Positions 33,741 through 44,967 of a stretch of 64,000 bases of DNA are shown piece by piece. Made by a program: the position numbers and the translations under genes. The notes below the pieces were generated by a model. It ran no database searches. It had not been told where the DNA came from and saw only the letters and a program-made list of their open reading frames with translations. This stretch comes from Periconia sp. R9002 (Eukaryota > Ascomycota > Dothideomycetes > Pleosporales > Periconiaceae), in NCBI GenBank assembly GCA_023627715.1, contig JAMAHW010000082.1:124001-188000 (forward strand), in the 5' to 3' direction. Position 1 is the stretch's first letter, and each line of letters begins with the position of its first letter.

Positions 33741-34640
33741 TCAACCGTGCTTGGCAGGCGGATAAGCGTTCCTCCTGGACCTTCTCGAACTGGAACCGCA
33801 GCAAATCTCGAAGCTCCAGACCGCCAGCGTGATGAGCATGAGGGCGGTAGCGGCCCATGTGAGTCCCAAAAACTTGTTGCCTCTTTGCGCTGCCACGCCT
33901 ACCGGATTGCCGTGCTCATTGACCAAGTCACTTCCCTTGACGATGACGGCCGTCACCAGCGCGCTTGCCAGGCCAATGGCCAAAAAGGCGAGGGTGCCCA
34001 CCATCCAGTTCAGGCAAGCTGCCAGGCGGCCCTGGGCGAAGAGGGCGGGGAGAGCGGCGATGAGGGCTACGAAGATGAGGCCGATGGCAATGCAATACAG
34101 CACAAACGCGGTAATGGACACGATACGTAGCGCATCGAGACCTTGTTGGATCTCGTCGGGCCACTTGAGATCCTCGAGAGTAACACCCGTGCCCGTCTTG
34201 TTGAGAGCCTCCTCGAGGATCTCCTTGGGGTCAAAGTAGAACATGGCCGTCTGGTTTGAGCAGCCCGTGATGTTCTTTTTGATGTCGCCCGCTGAGACGG
34301 TTGCGTTTGGTGTTTCGGCCGGTGTGTACTGTCCAAAACAGTAGTCGAGAAGGTGGGCTTGGTAGAAATCCTCGATGCCAAGTTCATCACTGACGGAGCT
34401 GGCAGCATCGCCGATGTGGTCTTTGATGTTGGGGGGGACCTTGTCCCATAGGGAGGACAGAGGGTTGGAATTTGAGCTGAGAGTCCGGTTCACGACGCCC
34501 TCAGCGAGACGTGAAACATTGAGCGTGACCATGGGATAATCTGTCATGAATGACGGTTTGTGGCCAGCGAACAGACACAAGAAAGAAAGGATTAAGGCTG
34601 CGGTGCAGCAAACGATAGGAAAGATGGCTAGAGGACGCAT
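33741..34640 (-). CDS. SUR7/PalI-family membrane protein
   Basis: Single exon, 299 residues, four membrane helices. TM1 is at about 5-25 (IFPIVCCTAALILSFLCLFAG). A large extracellular loop (about 30-165) has N-glycosylation sequons (NRT, NAT, NIT, NQT) and the SUR7-family cysteine pair (DYCFGQY ... ITGCSNQTAMFYFDP). TM2-TM4 are at about 175-285, and a short basic cytosolic tail ends SSRRSRRNAYPPAKHG. In yeast, Sur7 marks eisosomes at the plasma membrane, affecting cell-wall organisation; PalI/RIM9 members act in ambient pH sensing. The short tail and loop cysteines favour a Sur7 rather than PalI role, but this is an inference. The ORF has no intron, unlike most neighbours. Confidence 0.85.
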   Translation of the reverse strand: MRPLAIFPIVCCTAALILSFLCLFAGHKPSFMTDYPMVTLNVSRLAEGVVNRTLSSNSNPLSSLWDKVPPNIKDHIGDAASSVSDELGIEDFYQAHLLDYCFGQYTPAETPNATVSAGDIKKNITGCSNQTAMFYFDPKEILEEALNKTGTGVTLEDLKWPDEIQQGLDALRIVSITAFVLYCIAIGLIFVALIAALPALFAQGRLAACLNWMVGTLAFLAIGLASALVTAVIVKGSDLVNEHGNPVGVAAQRGNKFLGLTWAATALMLITLAVWSFEICCGSSSRRSRRNAYPPAKHG

Positions 34641-35602
34641 GATGGATCAAACGAATATCCTCTTGAATGTAGTGGACTTAACGATGGCTGTGTATTGGTA
34701 TGTAGATGTGTAGTTATGTGTATAGAAGAACAGGAGAATAAGACGAGCCAGACAAAGCAAGTCGTGGCTGTTGGTACAAGTGAATAAATACATGGCAACA
34801 AAGCAGCTTGGCATTCCAGTGTCGAGTGCACCCTCACGTCACTAAAACAAGGGTCCATGTGCACAAGGGGAAGGGTCCTTGCCTGACGCCGCAGAGGCAA
34901 ACTTGCTTTGGACAGCCGGGAAGTAGCCCATTCTGCGAAGATCGTCGACCCGAATGCTTTGGACTGTTGACGTGTGGCAGTGGGACGTTTGGTCTGCCAA
35001 GGCAATCTGACGCTTCAACGTCATTGGGGCCAGGGGGGAATCCAGTCGATAAGCGAGGCCTCACAGGGGCACTGGACGCAGCTTACGTATGCCCTGTGCC
35101 TGTGCAGTGCCACTGTGCCACCAACTTTTCACATCGTCGAATCAAACTTTCTTGACTGCAAAAATCTGCGAACAAGTCAAGTTGCAGCGCCACACAAAAC
35201 ATAACCCCAACGCCTGTGCCTCGACAGTTTCTTTTTGCACAGCCGCCCCTACTTTCACAATAGTTAAAAAAAAATAGAAAAATGTCCGAGGCAGGCCACC
35301 ATCGAATTCAAACACCTTACTCGTAACAATTGTATTCATAGCGTTTGCATCTATCCATGGAACCCTGACTCTTTTGTCTATCATCGAACGTCTATCGTCG
35401 AGGTGCCGTTACCGCATAATTCGTAAAAAGAGCAGCCTGTGCTTCGGATTTTGGAGGTGAGGTGAGTAATGTACTAACATAACAGTGTCGGCAAGTGACC
35501 ACACCCTCGGCGCCTGCAGAAAAAGACGCATCATGCGCCGTGGATTCGTGGATACCTATGGTTTTTGATTTTCATGTCTTTTTGGAAATGCATTCTTTGG
35601 TC
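34641..35602. other. Intergenic, SUR7-like upstream
   Basis: 962 bases with the SUR7-like promoter on the left and the 3' region of the next leftward gene on the right. The last part near 35600 is AT-rich; no gene supported. Confidence 0.5.
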
Positions 35603-36487
35603 TCAAGAAGGTGATTTTTTGAACGTTCTCCATGATTGAGACGTAGGTTTGGCTTCGCCAACATGATCGGTGAATGGTGAATATGGCGCCGCGACGGCGT
35701 GGGGTGGCGCTCTCGTTCCCTGGGCTGCCCGCAGAGCGTCTGTCGTGCTGGGATGGCGTTTCTGTTCTTCGTGGATTTTATCCAGCGATTCACCAACAAT
35801 ATGATACTTGGCCCAATTTACCGGAGGACATCGTATCACGTTCTGTGGTTGCGGTATGGGGGGGAAGTTGGGAGTTTCTGTCACGAAAGGCCTCGGTCCG
35901 TCGGCAGTGTTGAGGGGTGGTTCTTCATCCGGGCGAGAAGAAGGGTTGGGGTTGTTAGCCTCCCTCCTGGCAGCGTCTGCTATGTCGGAGAGAGTAGGGG
36001 TGAGGATGTCGACTTGAGACGTGGAGGCGGTGGACCTTTGGGTTTGCAAGGAGCGAGCAAATGCTTTTGGGTCGGAGAGAGCCTTTTGCTTGAGGTCCTC
36101 GAGGGCCTTGAGATCGCGTTTGCTCTTCTCGCGCTGCAGCTGGAGCAGGGAGATGGCGGAGCGTAGTGCTATGGCATCTGGATTTTCGGATTGATTGATG
36201 GGCAGCGAGGGCGGCTGCTGAGTGAAGGTTGCGGCAGGCGGGGGTGCAGGACGCGGAGGAGGGGCAGAGGATGCGGCGGGGCGAGTGGAAGCTAGTTGAG
36301 CGACGGCTTGGGTGGGTGTGATGGGTGACACGGGCGGACGGTCTGGCGAAGGCGAGCGGGACGAGGGCGAGGAGCGGGTTTCTAGAGGCGGGCGAGAGGG
36401 AGGAGTAGAGGACGACGAGGGGGACGAGGCGCTGGGCGATGTAGAGCAGGTAGCAGGTTGAGCAGTATGGACCAGGCGCGCGGGCAT
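35603..36487 (-). CDS. Uncharacterised protein with conserved-looking C-terminal segment
   Basis: Single exon from ATG 36487, 294 residues; the open frame extends upstream only through non-ATG codons, so this ATG is the natural start. Residues 1-110 are a Ser/Pro/Ala-rich disordered region (many SSPSSS runs). Then comes a charged helix SAISLLQLQREKSKRDLKAL followed by EDLKQKALSDPKAFARSLQ, probably a coiled coil. The C-terminus has a compact aromatic segment (IRCPPVNWAKYHIVGESLDK, then IHEEQKRHP) that looks like a protein-binding motif. No signal peptide, membrane segment or catalytic motif. I cannot assign a function. Codon use looks like that of its neighbours. The promoter lies in the 0.9-kb gap shared with the rightward gene at 37411. 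Confidence 0.7.
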   Translation of the reverse strand: MPARLVHTAQPATCSTSPSASSPSSSSTPPSRPPLETRSSPSSRSPSPDRPPVSPITPTQAVAQLASTRPAASSAPPPRPAPPPAATFTQQPPSLPINQSENPDAIALRSAISLLQLQREKSKRDLKALEDLKQKALSDPKAFARSLQTQRSTASTSQVDILTPTLSDIADAARREANNPNPSSRPDEEPPLNTADGPRPFVTETPNFPPIPQPQNVIRCPPVNWAKYHIVGESLDKIHEEQKRHPSTTDALRAAQGTRAPPHAVAAPYSPFTDHVGEAKPTSQSWRTFKKSPS

Positions 36488-37410
36488 GGCGGAGGTGAGG
36501 ATGATGAAGGACGTGCAGATGCACAGTAGAGCAAGACAGACAGTTGCAGCAGCCAACTAACTACTACGTATGTACCTAACTGTCTGGGCCTGGAGTGTTT
36601 TGCCGTGGGGTGGGGGAGGGGGAGGGGCAAGAAGGTCTGGAGGAATGGGGTCTGGTCTGGTTGTCGTCAAAATGCCGGCCACTGGCTGGTGCATGATCGA
36701 TAAGCGAAGAGCATATCCATCTATCTATCTGTCTACACACCTACTTGCAAGGTCCATCATACACATCATACACATCAACTCACCCGGCCATCCAATCTTG
36801 TTGAATGATGATGATGATGAGCTACAACAACATCAATCCGAACAAGCAACCAGCCATGGTTGATTTCCCATGGTTCGCCGTATCGCGCGCGTATCGGCGT
36901 ATCCTCACGGCGACTGAGTGAGCTAGGTAGACCATCCCAACTCGAACCGTGGCCCGCCAGCTGCCAAAACCAAATGATCCCCTTTTTCTCCTTTCTTTTT
37001 TGCCTCCCCTTGCGCCATTGGCTTCGTTTTCCCTTGCTGCCTTTTGCTTTTTGTCGGTTGCTTGAATTGGCGACCGCGTGTTCGCTCGGATGGCGCACCG
37101 TGGCTTGCCATCCGCCATCTGCCTACATGTAGGTACATATTCCTCCATGTGGGCACCACTTAGTCGACTTACGTACCCACCGCGCTTCCCTTTTTCCTCT
37201 CCTACTGTACCTACCCATCTACCTATCCTGTTCCCCGCTGCATCGCACCGCTTGCTCATCTGCTGTCGCCTGCTTATCCGAGTCATGCTCTGCTCGCCAT
37301 GCCCATAGTCTCCTCACCATTCACGCTACTTCGCCTTGTCTAACTTCAACTGGCAACCCCAGCGGCCCAGTGCCATAGTATCCCACTTTCCCGTCCATCT
37401 ATTCGCCATC
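36488..37410. promoter_or_regulatory. Divergent promoter region
   Basis: About 0.9 kb between two divergent uncharacterised genes. It has simple repeats, including (ATG)5 at 36805-36820 and CTATCTATCTGTC-type runs near 36720, and a CT-rich stretch before the rightward gene. No factor site is claimed. Confidence 0.5.
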
Positions 37411-39000
37411 ATGGCTGTTCCAGCGCCAGATGTGACGGCCCGCTTGCCTAGGATCCCTAAATTGACATATCGAAACTCGTCGCCGCATACCCACCCTCAC
37501 CAGCTTTCCTCTCACCTCGAACCCTCCATGGCTGTCGACTCTTCAACAAAATCCCCAGACCTTCTTACGGAAACGATTGCCTCGAATCCATCATCAGCCT
37601 CTACAGCCAGATACTCCCACCCATCGTCCGACTCCAGAAGCACCACTTCATCAGCCCACTCCAGTCTGGCTTCCTCACATGTTTCCACGTCCAAATCCTC
37701 AAAGGCATCCTCTAACAAGAAGAAAAATGCCGTCCTTGGCTTCCTGACTGTCAAAGAGCCATCCCAGGTCGCTCTCGAGCAATTCGCCAAATCCCAGCGC
37801 CAGCAATCCTCTTCGAAAAATTCAGCTTTCACGCCCCTTAGTTCGCACAATCACATTTCGCTTCAGAAACTACCATCCAACGTGCCCAAAGTCAACTCCA
37901 AATGGGATGGTGTACCTGAATCCGTCAGGTCTTCCCAGCTCTTCGCGGTATCCGGTGTAAGGAACTCAACATCTTCGCACAAGGCAAAGTCACTCTCTGG
38001 TTACAAACCCACTCTCGATACATCAAAATTCTCCATCATGTCCACCACGAGCCAAGGTCCTCCGCCTTCCCTTGCGTCGCCAATGGCTTCAGTGGCTGAT
38101 GTTAGCTATGAGACGGATCCGGCATCACCTGCGACTGCTTCTTTGAGATCGCCGTCACAAACCTCGCTGCCCGAGATATCCTATCATTTTCCGAACAATT
38201 CAAAATTAACGTCTGACACACTGCCGACATCACCGCTACCAACGAGCCCACCTGGGACATCACTTGTTGAATCCCAGCTCTGCGAACAACGTTCATCTCA
38301 ATCTCCCTCTCCCAATCCAATAGAAGATGAAATTGACGGCGTGGATGCCAGCGCTGAAGCCGAGAATGTGTTTAGAAAGCTTCAGGGCGATCATACTTAT
38401 TTGCCAGACGAAGCAGATGCTCCAATAGCAAGCAGAGATGACGGTGCTATCAATGGTGTACCCGAGACTCATGATTTTTTGTTTGAAACGGCAAACCCAA
38501 ACAACTTATCAACGTATATGGATGTTCCACTGCCCACACCTCTTTCATCGTCACACGGATCTTCAATTCTGGCAACGCCACCGTCACAAAGCGGGAGCCC
38601 GCAGTCTGGGGACCGTCCAGCCCGGCTTTCACCGTCCAGCTTCTCTCGGCCACGCCCCCCATCTTCTCGAATTCAACCCTACAGAACATCCCCCTTTACT
38701 TTGCCAACCCTTTATGAAGTTTCTGTCGCCAGCACAGACACCATTACCGATTTCATGGATGGCAGAGAGTCACGTATAAGACAGTCCTTTGATTCCATGT
38801 CCATCGCAGAATCAGCAACCGATTCAATTGCACCGTCCGAAATGTCAGAATCCTGGGACCGCACCCCCAAGGATCGTCTAGGTCTCGGTGGGCGCATTAC
38901 TCGCAAAGAAGGCGTTTTGCCCTGGGAAAATGATGATCAGACTGTGTCGGTTAAGCCTAAAAAGAGTCGCCTTTCCGTCTTCTCCAAGTTCTCTCAATGA
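37411..39000 (+). CDS. Uncharacterised Ser/Pro-rich protein
   Basis: Single exon, 529 residues; the frame upstream of the ATG at 37411 begins at a TTG, so the ATG is preferred. The chain is Ser/Thr/Pro-rich and largely disordered. Three blocks look conserved: KKKNAVLGFLTVKEPSQVAL followed by EQFAKSQR near residues 105-130; PSNVPKVNSKWDGVPE near 180-195; and the C-terminus RLGLGGRITRKEGVLPWE ... KPKKSRLSVFSKFSQ. Many SP/TP sites (for example PTSPLPTSPPGT) suit proline-directed kinases. No signal peptide, membrane helix or catalytic motif. The combination resembles a phosphorylated scaffold or actin/septum-associated fungal protein, but I do not recognise the family. Confidence 0.75.
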   Translation: MAVPAPDVTARLPRIPKLTYRNSSPHTHPHQLSSHLEPSMAVDSSTKSPDLLTETIASNPSSASTARYSHPSSDSRSTTSSAHSSLASSHVSTSKSSKASSNKKKNAVLGFLTVKEPSQVALEQFAKSQRQQSSSKNSAFTPLSSHNHISLQKLPSNVPKVNSKWDGVPESVRSSQLFAVSGVRNSTSSHKAKSLSGYKPTLDTSKFSIMSTTSQGPPPSLASPMASVADVSYETDPASPATASLRSPSQTSLPEISYHFPNNSKLTSDTLPTSPLPTSPPGTSLVESQLCEQRSSQSPSPNPIEDEIDGVDASAEAENVFRKLQGDHTYLPDEADAPIASRDDGAINGVPETHDFLFETANPNNLSTYMDVPLPTPLSSSHGSSILATPPSQSGSPQSGDRPARLSPSSFSRPRPPSSRIQPYRTSPFTLPTLYEVSVASTDTITDFMDGRESRIRQSFDSMSIAESATDSIAPSEMSESWDRTPKDRLGLGGRITRKEGVLPWENDDQTVSVKPKKSRLSVFSKFSQ

Positions 39001-39833
39001 GCTTAATTGTCTCTCGTCGTTGTCGTTCTACGAATTTACCTCCAGCGGTTCCCAAGGATACGCTCACCTATTTTCTGTTTTATATTCCGTGCGGTGCGGT
39101 TTATTCCCAATGCCGCCAAATCAGTCACTCTTCTTTCCTTTGTACCTTTGATTACTTTTTTGATACCCATATCCATCCCTTGTTGTGTATTCAGGGGAGT
39201 TTTTCTGTTATTTCCCCATCACACAAGTGAACCAAAGGCTTGCGTTGTAGACAAACAAGCTGGTCTTGGAGCATGTGGAACTTACAAATCATCTTTCCTA
39301 CAGCTACATAACGCATAATGCAATGGTCACACGTCGTTCGCATCGTCTCTATCAAAGAGGATATTTTCAATCGGACGTGAAGTAACATTGCATCGGAGAT
39401 GATAAACACAGTAGATCAGTTGTCAAAATTAAAAGTAGTAAAACAAATGAGATGAATTTTTCGATGGGTCGATCTACTCGCAACCAAGAGAGATAGAAAA
39501 AAAGATAGAAAATCCCACTATCTAGTGGTAGCGTATAGTGTATAAGAGGAGTGTATCATGTGTTCTTAGTTAGTCAGACTCCGCCCTCGTCAGTTAACTG
39601 TACCCGTCATCTACGGTCATATCACCCTCGATCTCCATCTTCAGAAGCGCCCCTGCACCCCGTCTTTTCATCGTTCTCCTAAAGGAGTTGACGAGTTCTG
39701 TTTTTGACACATCTTTCTTCAATCTGGTAACCCAGCAAGAACTGATGACAAAAATGACCCGGCTCAAGCAGCCGACGGCATCAATTGGCCCCCGACGAGA
39801 CCAAACGAAGCCTGCTCCTTTCCCCGCTGTCTC
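39001..39833. other. Intergenic, convergent 3' ends
   Basis: Between the stops of the Ser-rich gene and PMT4. T-rich immediately after the left gene, then A-rich; no gene supported. Confidence 0.5.
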
Positions 39834-42284
39834 TTATTTAGCAAAATGTAAATCATACGCCAACCATTTCCGAGCCTGGACCTGTTCTACTGTCAAACCA
39901 GGCGACCCGTACGTCAATGGCGCAAAGAATAAGAAGCACCAAATGACAGCGGCGAGTATTACGCCCGTAGCGATCCAGCTGCCGAGCATGCTTTGCGTTG
40001 CGATGCGCTCGCGGACGGGCTTGGACAATGTGCGACGGTGGCCCTTTGGCGCTGGGTTGCTAATGGATGGTGCCTCTGGGTCAACAGGCTCGATGTTGAA
40101 GATGAATTCGACGAGAGCGCCTGTCACGAGGACGGAGGCAAGGTGGGCAGGGAGATAATGGTGCAGGAACAGTTGACGGCCCATGATGTAGAAGGGGACG
40201 TAATGGGCCAACCAGGTCAGGAAAAAGAACCCAGTCGAGTTATAGAGGCGGGCACGGGTACCTAGTAAGATGATGTTAATAGATGAACTTGAGCTTTTTA
40301 CAGCCAGGGAAAAGACTTACGTTGATCGAGCGCGTCCGCGCCGCGACGAAGAGCAAGCTGGTCCGCTCCGATAACGCCTGCAAAAACTGCAAGAAGAGAG
40401 GAGGCCAACCACCAGCCGATGGGGTTACCCAGAAAGTAAATTTGCTCGCGAGTGTCGTTCTGAGTCCAGAACGAGACACCTCGGAGGAGGAATGGCCACG
40501 AGGCAGGGAATGACGAGTAGGGGTGAGAACTCGTGAGAGCGTTGTTGTGGTAAAACATAGCTCGCTGCAGTTCAATGTACTTGCGCAAAAACGAGAGGTG
40601 CTTCACCTGCCTGACCTCTTTCTTGTTGCGCTCGTCCTCTGCTGGCAAAGATGGGATATCGTCTACAAGCCAAGTGTTGCTGCTTTGCTGTACGTTTTTG
40701 TTGCCGTTGATCTCGGCTTGTTTATAAGCCCAGTCAGGGAGAGGGGTGGTGTGCGTCCACATGGCGACCTTTGTGGGAACATGGACGAGTTTAAAATGAG
40801 TAGACATTGTTTTGAAGTCACCGCTACTCTTTCCCTCGACTTTGAGCTCGAAAAGAGTGTCGTTGAAGCGATCACCGTTGGCCTCTTCCTGACCGACTGT
40901 GGTAAACTCTTGGTTGGTCGGGTAGAAGGGAGAAGCAACATCATGTGTAAGCAATACAGTATCGGTTACCAAATGGCGTAGGCGAATGGTATCTCCAATA
41001 TGCACACGCTGGCCTTCTGTGCTTGAGAGTTGTTTAGAGGGTAGGATCTGCCAGTGATTGTTGGTGTCGTTGTGAGGATACCCGGTAACCTGTTGACCCT
41101 GGGAAGAGATGCGGCCATCTTCGTACCGAAGTGGATAACGGTCTGTGTGGCTGTGGAGATAGACTTTCGTGTCTTTGTGGCGGAGAGTGATGGTATCGAA
41201 ATAATTGATACCCACGGACTGGAGCGTCATGACATTGTCGCTCAAAGTTTCCTGGAACTCTGGTGTCATGAAATCATCTCCAGGACCTGACCGGGTGAGG
41301 ATTGAAAAGTGGACCTGAAACCAGAAGAGATAGAGGAAAAAAGGCACGATGATAAGTCCAGTCGCGCGTGCGGCAAAATGTTTGCCGAACTCTGGAAGAC
41401 TCAAAGCACCCTGGCGGCGGTTGATGTCCATGAGATCCCACAAGTCAATCAAAACGGGTACACCGATGGAAAAGAAAGTGAATGTTCCCACATATTTGGT
41501 CGAAATAACACAACTCAGACAAACACCCGTCAGAAGCAGCCATTTCCACCATTTACGACTGAAAGGCTCATGGCGAAGCTTGTAAAACCGAATATATGCA
41601 AGTACGGAAAGCGCCATAAAGAAGATCAAAGTGGCATCCAGGAGGATCAATCGAGTCTGGCCAATATGAGCATTGTCGAAGAGCAGGAGACCGGCTGCAG
41701 TCACACAGGCAGGCAGAGAATAACCTGATTCCCACATGATCAAGAACACGGTTGGGACGGTGAGAGCGCCCATGGTAGCGGGCATTGCGCGATAGGCCAC
41801 ATATGGTACTTTGTTTGTGATATATGAATCCCCGATATTTTCAAACAGGAAGTCGCCTTTGTATCCAACAAGCCAGCCGGCAAATGCGAATAGCAGCTTC
41901 CCGAAGGGAGGGTGCACGTCGAAGAAGTAGGTTCGCTGGAGATAGTAGGATGCAAACTAAAGGCTTGTTAGCATGGAACAATTGAAGCGTAGAGCAACTA
42001 TCAAATCACGGCATCAAGTAGAAGCGTACCTTGCCAAAATGCACTTCATCAAAGACGACTTCAGACGGGTAGGTAATGCCCCAGAATCGTGTGATGAATG
42101 CAAGAACCGTAATGATTGTAATGGCGAGCTTGTAATCCCATTCCCCACCTTGATGTGGTTTAAACTCCCTTTTGACTTTTTCAGCGGAATCATGAACCTT
42201 TTCCTGCAAAGTATCGGGGTTTGGCGTAGTTGGCCGCTTCTTGTCCTTGGGACCGCGCTGCCGCACGCCGGTCGGAGAGGACAT
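39834..42284 (-). CDS. PMT4: Protein O-mannosyltransferase, Pmt4 type
   Basis: ER-membrane enzyme that transfers mannose from dolichyl-phosphate-mannose to Ser/Thr of secreted and membrane proteins. Exons 42284-42030, 41956-40321 and 40261-39834; all phases agree; 772 residues, normal for Pmt4. The luminal catalytic loop has the invariant acidic pair in SEVVFDEVHFGK, then YFFDVHPPFGKLL. Multiple membrane helices flank a large luminal MIR region with LHSHTDRYPLRYEDGRISS followed by GQQVTGYPHNDTNNHWQ, which is Pmt4-specific (Pmt1/2 differ here), and GPGDDFMTPEFQETL. It ends with luminal/cytosolic PMT C-terminal helices. Pmt4 usually homodimerises and acts on membrane-anchored proteins. The next gene upstream on the same strand is a nucleotide-sugar transporter. 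Confidence 0.96.
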
Positions 42285-42948
42285 GGTGGGTTGCAACGAA
42301 ACGAGGTTCCTAGATCACAATTAATGTATTAGAGGGGATATATCGATGAATATGGAGTGAAAAAAGTCACTCACGGAATATTACAACCAAAAATCACTTG
42401 TGAATGTGAGAAAGGGAGAAGCAGACGTCGGTGAACGAAATGGCCCTCTAAGAGACACATAATCTTTGGCCCTCGCATTACAACTCCCCCTTGCACATGC
42501 CAAGCCTAATTCAGCGTAGACCCGAATGGTTAGCGCGACTATCCACGTGACTCCCACCCGTCCTGGACATCATCCACGGCCTACATATGTAGTTAGATGC
42601 AGATGTGCATGCAGATAGTTTATGAATTTAGTATGCAAGGGTAAGTCTAGCTATTTTATGTAGCAAAGCAGAATGTATGTACGTACATATGTATTGAGTA
42701 GTACCACCCGATGAACGATCGAAAACCCGATTTAGCCAACGTTACGTACATACATACACATATAGGTACAACACTCTTTTTATCAACACCTTTACATACA
42801 TATGTATGTACATCAACATTGTACCTCGAAGACAAGTATACAAATGCATACATCTGCAGTCAGGCCTGTGCATCTCTATACATCTTTATTCAGGACCTAG
42901 TTCATTGCGCCACCAAGTGCACATACCCACATAGTATACCCCACAAGC
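42285..42948. other. Intergenic, PMT4 upstream
   Basis: 664 bases containing the PMT4 promoter and the 3' region of the nucleotide-sugar transporter gene. Has ATG-rich TACATA/ATGTAT palindromes near 42670-42810, listed separately. No gene supported. Confidence 0.5.
42793..42810. repeat. 18-bp perfect palindrome in a TACATA-rich stretch
   Basis: TACATACATATGTATGTA equals its own reverse complement. A second, 14-bp palindrome (TATGTACGTACATA) occurs at about 42675-42688, and TACATACATACA lies between them near 42749. Together they form an alternating TACA/TGTA region. Confidence 0.85.
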
Positions 42949-44145
42949 TCATTGACCTTTCTTCTCCTGCGCAGCTGCCCTCTTCTTTTGGGGAATCCTA
43001 TATGAGGTTTCCCACCCATATAGCGCCCCGGCACCAAACACCATTGCCGCTCCAACTTTCATCATCGTTCCCATTTGATTCTCAAACAGCCATATGCTGA
43101 GCAGAAAACTCACGAGCTTCCGAATATTGAGCACGACCGTTACAGTAACAGCGGAAGTGTTGGCGCTGAGAATATTAACTCCAGTAATACATAGCAGTTG
43201 TGTTATGGCGTTGGCAGTGAGATAGACCACATGCTGAGATGTCGAGGCAAGTGCTTTGTTGAAAATTGGAGGAATAGTTGCCGCAATTGCTGGTGAGACT
43301 TGAAATGGTTGAGAGGACTGTAGGCGCTCAAATTGTCTGTAAATGGTCGGAGTAAAACCAGCAAAGAGCGGGATTGAAAGCAAATGTGAGTAGAAAAGGT
43401 TCGCTTTCCAGTGGTTGCCGTGCTCAATGTATACATCCTCGACATATGCACCCATCCACGCTGAAAGGAGCTGCGCGATAAGAAGAATTAGGAGGCCCTT
43501 TTCGAACGACGCACTGGTGAAATCGATGCTTGAGGTGTCCATAGATTTCCCCTATAAAGCGTCAGTATGAGATATCGACATTTTATCCATGTCATACCTT
43601 TGATGCTGCATCAGCCCATGCCGACACCATCACCCCCAAGGTCAAGATAGCCACTGCAAACACTTGGAGCGGAGTGTACTTTTTCCCCCTGAGCCACCCA
43701 GCTATCATTGTAGTCACACTTCCAAAGCTACGCAGGATGATGTGCACCGGGACAGAAATATTGAAAGCAAATGCCCAGTTGTTCATCATGTTGACTGTGA
43801 AGAACAGGGCTGCACTTATACACCATTTACGAAATGGAACAGGTGATGGCTTCACCAGGTAGCGACTTCTTGGGTCGAATTGATAGTGAAGAGTGGAGAG
43901 ACAGGTGAAGATAAACTGGAACAGAGTGATAAGAAGTCCGCTATCAGGCTCGTGTCTATTCTGTGTCAGCTCACCGAGTCTATCCTTTCAACGGAGCGAA
44001 CATACTTGACGATGGCTTCTAAACAATACACCTACACGGGATTAGCGTATTTCGCACAAAATATATATGGCGTTAAGCATACGTTCGAGCAACATCCTCC
44101 AAAGATCAGAGCGAAACTTCCAGCGAGTGGCGCAATCGCTGCCAT
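42949..44145 (-). CDS. UAA-family nucleotide-sugar transporter
   Basis: Likely ER/Golgi antiporter bringing UDP-sugars into the lumen (Yea4/SLC35B4-like; UDP-GlcNAc or UDP-xylose is the usual substrate). Exons on the minus strand: 44145-44083, 44031-44006 (26 nt), 43955-43598 and 43551-42949; phases agree; 349 residues. About ten membrane helices with family signatures GGCCSNVYCLEAIVKHEP near the N-terminus, FFTVNMMNNWAFAFNISVP, then ILRSFGSV, and VNILSANTSAVTVTVVLNIR followed by KLVSFLLSI near the end. The tail is basic (IPQKKRAAAQEKKGQ), giving a dilysine-type ER-retrieval character. The 26-nt exon is required to keep YCLEAIVK. It sits upstream of PMT4 on the same strand, 664 bases away. 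Confidence 0.88.
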
Positions 44146-44967
44146 TGCGTGCACAGGCCGAAACTATACTACAGGCGTTTCTTGATAGTGCGATGCGTCT
44201 GCTCGAGGATATATGGTCCTGGAGCGGCGGAATGTGAGGAGAGATTTGGTTATGTTCACGCGTTCTCCATTCACTACAGCACAGCGAAATGTGATAATGT
44301 ACCTATGATAGAGACGGCTAGTGAATCAGCATAACGTAAGTGGGGGCGGGGGCTGCGATAGATTAAATATACCTGTGAAAATCAGGGGGTTTCTTTGACT
44401 GCTATAGACGTCTAGCATCACTTATTCCACATAGAGAGAAAATGTAATGCGACGTGGAACAGACAGATTGACGTGGAGATTTGAAGCGGCAATATGCGCT
44501 AGCGGCTCTACTCGTAGGGCTGAGGCACAACCCTGCGCACTGACTGATTGATTGACTGACTGGTCTGGTGCCGGCACACTTCTGGAACGTCAAAGCGCAA
44601 GGTACATGCTCATCTTCTCGTACTCCAAGTACGCCATTTCCCATTTCAGCAACTTGACAGAAGAAAGACATTAACTAAATTCGATTTCCATTACTGCAGA
44701 TGATATCGGTATGTGGGATATACATTGCCGCATTGCAACTGCTTCATTCGTGATGCACACGCTACAGACTACCAAACAATCTTTGTGCACTTTCCGTCAT
44801 GTCCTTCCAAGATTCTATTTACCCATCCAAGCGCCTCGCCATCGGACTAGTACCAAGTTTGAAAGAATCCGAGAAGAATGGGAAAGGGCAAACTTCCAAG
44901 ATGGGATGCGAATGCCTCTATGTGCGTATGCCTGTGATGAAAGTCTCGCTTTATGATGCAATAACTC
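44146..44967. other. Intergenic, upstream of UAA transporter
   Basis: Contains the transporter promoter and the 3' region after the B55 stop. A TGAC/TGAT simple repeat lies at 44541-44562. No gene supported. Confidence 0.5.
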
